From NCBI GenBank assembly GCA_029777945.1, contig JAKORG010000025.1:1-64000 (forward strand): a stretch of DNA of 64,000 bases, written 5' to 3'. This DNA is from Deltaproteobacteria bacterium (GTDB taxonomy: Bacteria > Desulfobacterota > Syntrophorhabdia > Syntrophorhabdales > Syntrophorhabdaceae). Under the pieces are notes generated by a model. The model worked only from the letters and a program-made list of their open reading frames with translations. It was not told the origin of the DNA and did not search any database. Positions 60,737-64,000 of this stretch are shown here, in pieces. The position numbers and the translations under genes are program-made. Within the stretch, counting starts at the first letter, position 1; each line of letters starts with the position of its first letter.

Positions 60737-62125
60737 TTATAGGTCCTGCCAATTGATCTTTATCTTTTCCTTTTTTTTCATTTCATCGAGGAAAGATTTT
60801 AAAAATTCTTCACCTTTTTTTGAAGTAACAAAACGCTTATAAAGTTCTTTATCCCTCTCCCACTCTTTTTTATCAGGAAGTTTTTCATCCTTGTAAGAAA
60901 AGACATAGAATTTGCCTTCAATTTCTACTGGCTTTTTGTATATGGGTTCTTTCTGTGATAAAGATAAAACACTTAAATGTTCAGGAGGAATCTGTCCTAT
61001 TTTGGGAATAGCCGTGGCGTTTCTCGCAACAAAGCCAGTATTTTTTGCTGGATTAAAATCTTTTTTAGTTATCTTTTCCTCTGCAATTGTTTTTGCATAT
61101 TCCTTTGCCTTTTTTTGAATAAGTCTGTCCCTTATTTGTTTTAAAGCAACTGACTTATCCATTAGCCTGCCTTCTTCAATATCAATAACTTTAAATATAT
61201 AGGATTTATTGTCAGATCTTACAGGTAAAGAGATTTCACCCTTTTTTAGACCCTTTAATGATTCTTTTATGTTTAGATTATTAAACCTTTTTCCAAGTTC
61301 ACTCTCTTTTATACCGTTCAATTCTATAACATCAAGGCCGTTTTTTTTAGCAAAACCTTCAAAATCCTCGGTTTTAACAAGGGCGAGATATACATCATCG
61401 TCCTTCATTTTAGTTTTTTCATCTAACACGATGTATTTTAACCTGTATGTGTTTTCACCTTTTAGCATGGCCTTGTCTTTTTCATAAATATCCTCCAGTT
61501 CCTTTTCAGAGATACTAACCTTTCCAGTAAAATCAACAGGATCAATTATGGTATAGGACAGGTCAACTTGACCTTTTTCGTTTTTATAGGCATTCCATAA
61601 ATCTTCATCTGTTAAAAATACGGCATTATCTATAAGAATATTTATCAATTTTGTTGTTATAATAGATGTCCTTTCACCTTCTTCAAACTTTTTTGGGTCC
61701 ATGTTATATCTCTTTAATACCTCTTCATACAATTTTTTATCAAATTTGCCATTTCTTTTAAATGCATTCAAGGAGGTAATATGTTCTGTTAACTCCTTGT
61801 CCGACACATGGATACCCATTTTTTTTCCAATAATGAGCATAACATATCTTTCTATAAGGTCATCCATAACCTTTTCTTTAATCTTCAATGAATTTAATAG
61901 ATTTTCATCGATGTTGTCTTTATAGATCATCTTATACATATTTAAAAACCGTTTGTACGTTTCTGCGTATTCTGTGTAGTAGATTTTGTATGGTCCGACC
62001 TCTGCTACGACTTTATCTTTTTCTCTAAACGAACCTACACCCCAGAATATAAAAACAATGATAATTACAGCGAATAAGGCCTTAATCATAAAACTCGTTG
62101 CATGTTTTCTCATAAATTTTAACAT
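60737..62125 (-). CDS. PpiD/SurA-like periplasmic folding factor (SurA_N domain), membrane-anchored
   Basis: The 462-residue protein has one N-terminal transmembrane segment (MIKALFAVIIIVFIFWGVG) preceded by a basic cytoplasmic tail, then a SurA_N-like helical chaperone domain (residues about 35-200, FLNMYKMIY, MDDLIERYVMLIIG) and a long C-terminal region with weak parvulin (PpiC-like) character. This is the PpiD layout: an inner-membrane chaperone near the Sec exit. Whether it keeps prolyl isomerase activity cannot be judged. Confidence 0.8.
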   Translation of the reverse strand: MLKFMRKHATSFMIKALFAVIIIVFIFWGVGSFREKDKVVAEVGPYKIYYTEYAETYKRFLNMYKMIYKDNIDENLLNSLKIKEKVMDDLIERYVMLIIGKKMGIHVSDKELTEHITSLNAFKRNGKFDKKLYEEVLKRYNMDPKKFEEGERTSIITTKLINILIDNAVFLTDEDLWNAYKNEKGQVDLSYTIIDPVDFTGKVSISEKELEDIYEKDKAMLKGENTYRLKYIVLDEKTKMKDDDVYLALVKTEDFEGFAKKNGLDVIELNGIKESELGKRFNNLNIKESLKGLKKGEISLPVRSDNKSYIFKVIDIEEGRLMDKSVALKQIRDRLIQKKAKEYAKTIAEEKITKKDFNPAKNTGFVARNATAIPKIGQIPPEHLSVLSLSQKEPIYKKPVEIEGKFYVFSYKDEKLPDKKEWERDKELYKRFVTSKKGEEFLKSFLDEMKKKEKIKINWQDL

Positions 62126-62141
62126 TCTTTCACCCTGTATG

Positions 62142-62170
62142 TTGATTTTAAAATTCTAAAATAGTATATT
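62142..62170 (+). promoter_or_regulatory. candidate promoter of mreB
   Basis: TTGATT (62142-62147) and TATATT (62165-62170) are separated by 17 bp, with the mreB ATG at 62216. The AT-rich region also lies upstream of the divergent ppiD-like gene. Confidence 0.5.
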
Positions 62171-62194
62171 AGAACAGCTTTTTCAATATTTTAA

Positions 62195-63256
<1,062 letters not shown>

Positions 63257-63286
63257 GTAGACTTTAAAATATAAATTGAAAACAAA

Positions 63287-64000
63287 TTGAAAACCCCTTT
63301 ATTGGTTATCATTGCATCAATATTAATACTCGTTGTTTCTTTTTTTGTTTTTACAGGCACCCCTGTGTTTGTAAAGAATTATTCAAGGATAAAGACTTTT
63401 TGCAGTGAGATTGCAGGCCCTGCCTTAAAGGTTTTGGGTAAGCCTGTGGATGGGATGAAATATATCTTTAATAACTATATAAACCTTATTAACACAAAGA
63501 AAGAAAACAATGCACTTAAAAAGAGGATAGGTGAGTTAGAACTTGAAAACCAGAAGATTTATAATCTGGAAGAGGAAAATAAAAGATTAAAGAGCATTTT
63601 AAAGATAACGGAAAAAAATCCTGGCAACTATATAGTAGCAAGGGTAATAGGTGAAGATGTAAAAAACTGGTTTAAATGTATTATCATAGACAAAGGCAGA
63701 GACGATGGTCTTAAAGAAAAGATGCCCATTATTACCCCAAAAGGTGTTGTTGGTCAGGTTGTGGAGGTGAGTAAATGGCATTCCAAGGTAATGACTATAG
63801 GTGATGTGAATTCATCGGTGGATGTAAATGTAGAGGGGAGAGACACAAGGGGTATACTTGAGGGAACTGACCATACTGTATTGAGATTGAAATACATCAC
63901 AAAAAACGATGAGATAGAGATTGGAGACAAGCTCGTAACGTCTGGAAAGGATGGCATTTATCCAAAGGGCATACCGGCAGGTATAGTTATTGCTATTAAT
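63287..64000 (+). CDS. mreC: rod-shape-determining protein MreC, N-terminal part (3' end outside window)
   Basis: The frame is open from a TTG at 63287 to the window end (238 codons, no stop). It has one N-terminal transmembrane helix (LLVIIASILILVVSFFVFT), a coiled coil (about residues 65-105) and the start of the MreC beta domain (YIVARVIGEDVKNWFKCIII, KGVVGQVVEV, DKLVTSG). It is the periplasmic partner of MreB. No better start is seen than the TTG, and its ribosome-binding site is weak. Confidence 0.9.
   Translation, partial: MKTPLLVIIASILILVVSFFVFTGTPVFVKNYSRIKTFCSEIAGPALKVLGKPVDGMKYIFNNYINLINTKKENNALKKRIGELELENQKIYNLEEENKRLKSILKITEKNPGNYIVARVIGEDVKNWFKCIIIDKGRDDGLKEKMPIITPKGVVGQVVEVSKWHSKVMTIGDVNSSVDVNVEGRDTRGILEGTDHTVLRLKYITKNDEIEIGDKLVTSGKDGIYPKGIPAGIVIAIN

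Overview
The window is AT-rich bacterial chromosome (about 38-40 % G+C by eye) with dense, mostly operonic gene layout. The gene content (rib-nusB-ilvE behind rpmF-plsX-fab genes, a small multiheme cytochrome, a 2-hydroxyacyl-CoA dehydratase-type protein, DUF4911, separate HutU/FtcD/HutI/FchA, CoA-based aromatic catabolism with molybdenum and B12 enzymes) suggests a strict anaerobe of the old Deltaproteobacteria (Desulfobacterota, possibly a Syntrophorhabdus-like lineage). The exact taxon cannot be fixed from the sequence.

Layout. 1-0.85 kb: the 3' end of an IS1634-like transposase gene with its right end, a decayed second right end, and a fragment of an ACT-domain gene. 0.85-2.5 kb (-): a triheme cytochrome and a Tat-exported FMN alpha-hydroxy-acid dehydrogenase. 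2.6-16.1 kb (-): one long operon, DUF177-rpmF-plsX-acyl-CoA dehydrogenase-fabD-fabG-acpP-fabF-rpiB-glyA-dCMP deaminase-nrdR-ribD-ribE-ribBA-ribH-nusB-ilvE, read from a promoter near 16.12 kb. 16.3-22.8 kb (+): HAD phosphatase, secA, argJ, an mtaB gene broken by an in-frame TAA, yggT and two unknown genes.

22.8-41.9 kb (-) is the most interesting part: a 16-gene catabolic operon behind a near-consensus promoter (TTGACA-17-TATAGT) bracketed by two GTATAC palindromes. It holds a class III CoA-transferase (broken by an in-frame TAA), a GntR/FCD regulator, MeaB (no normal start codon), an acyl-CoA dehydrogenase lacking both usual catalytic glutamates, a two-subunit B12 acyl-CoA mutase with an altered active-site loop, a HyuA/HyuB hydantoinase/oxoprolinase pair, a phenylacetate-CoA-ligase-type enzyme, two complete molybdenum-hydroxylase subunit sets (one with a 4-hydroxybenzoyl-CoA-reductase-type [4Fe-4S] loop) and a MoaD/ThiS-like protein ending in Gly-Gly. 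This gene set matches, step for step, the anaerobic indole-3-acetate (auxin) pathway known from Aromatoleum/Azoarcus (iaa genes): ring hydroxylation, lactam opening to (2-aminophenyl)succinate, CoA activation, rearrangement to a benzylmalonyl-CoA type intermediate, and oxidative decarboxylation to an aryl-acrylyl-CoA.

42.1-46.7 kb (+): two GT4-type glycosyltransferases, the first fused to a second domain, and a GH130 enzyme. 46.9-56.2 kb (+): histidine catabolism from urocanate to methenyl-THF (hutU, ftcD, hutI, fchA; no hutH) followed by a branched-chain-amino-acid type ABC transporter (livHMGFJ-like). 56.3-62.1 kb (-): tldD, a DUF4911 protein, a 2-hydroxyacyl-CoA dehydratase-type protein, rsmA, tsaD and a PpiD/SurA-like folding factor. 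62.2-64 kb (+): mreB and the start of mreC, which runs off the window.
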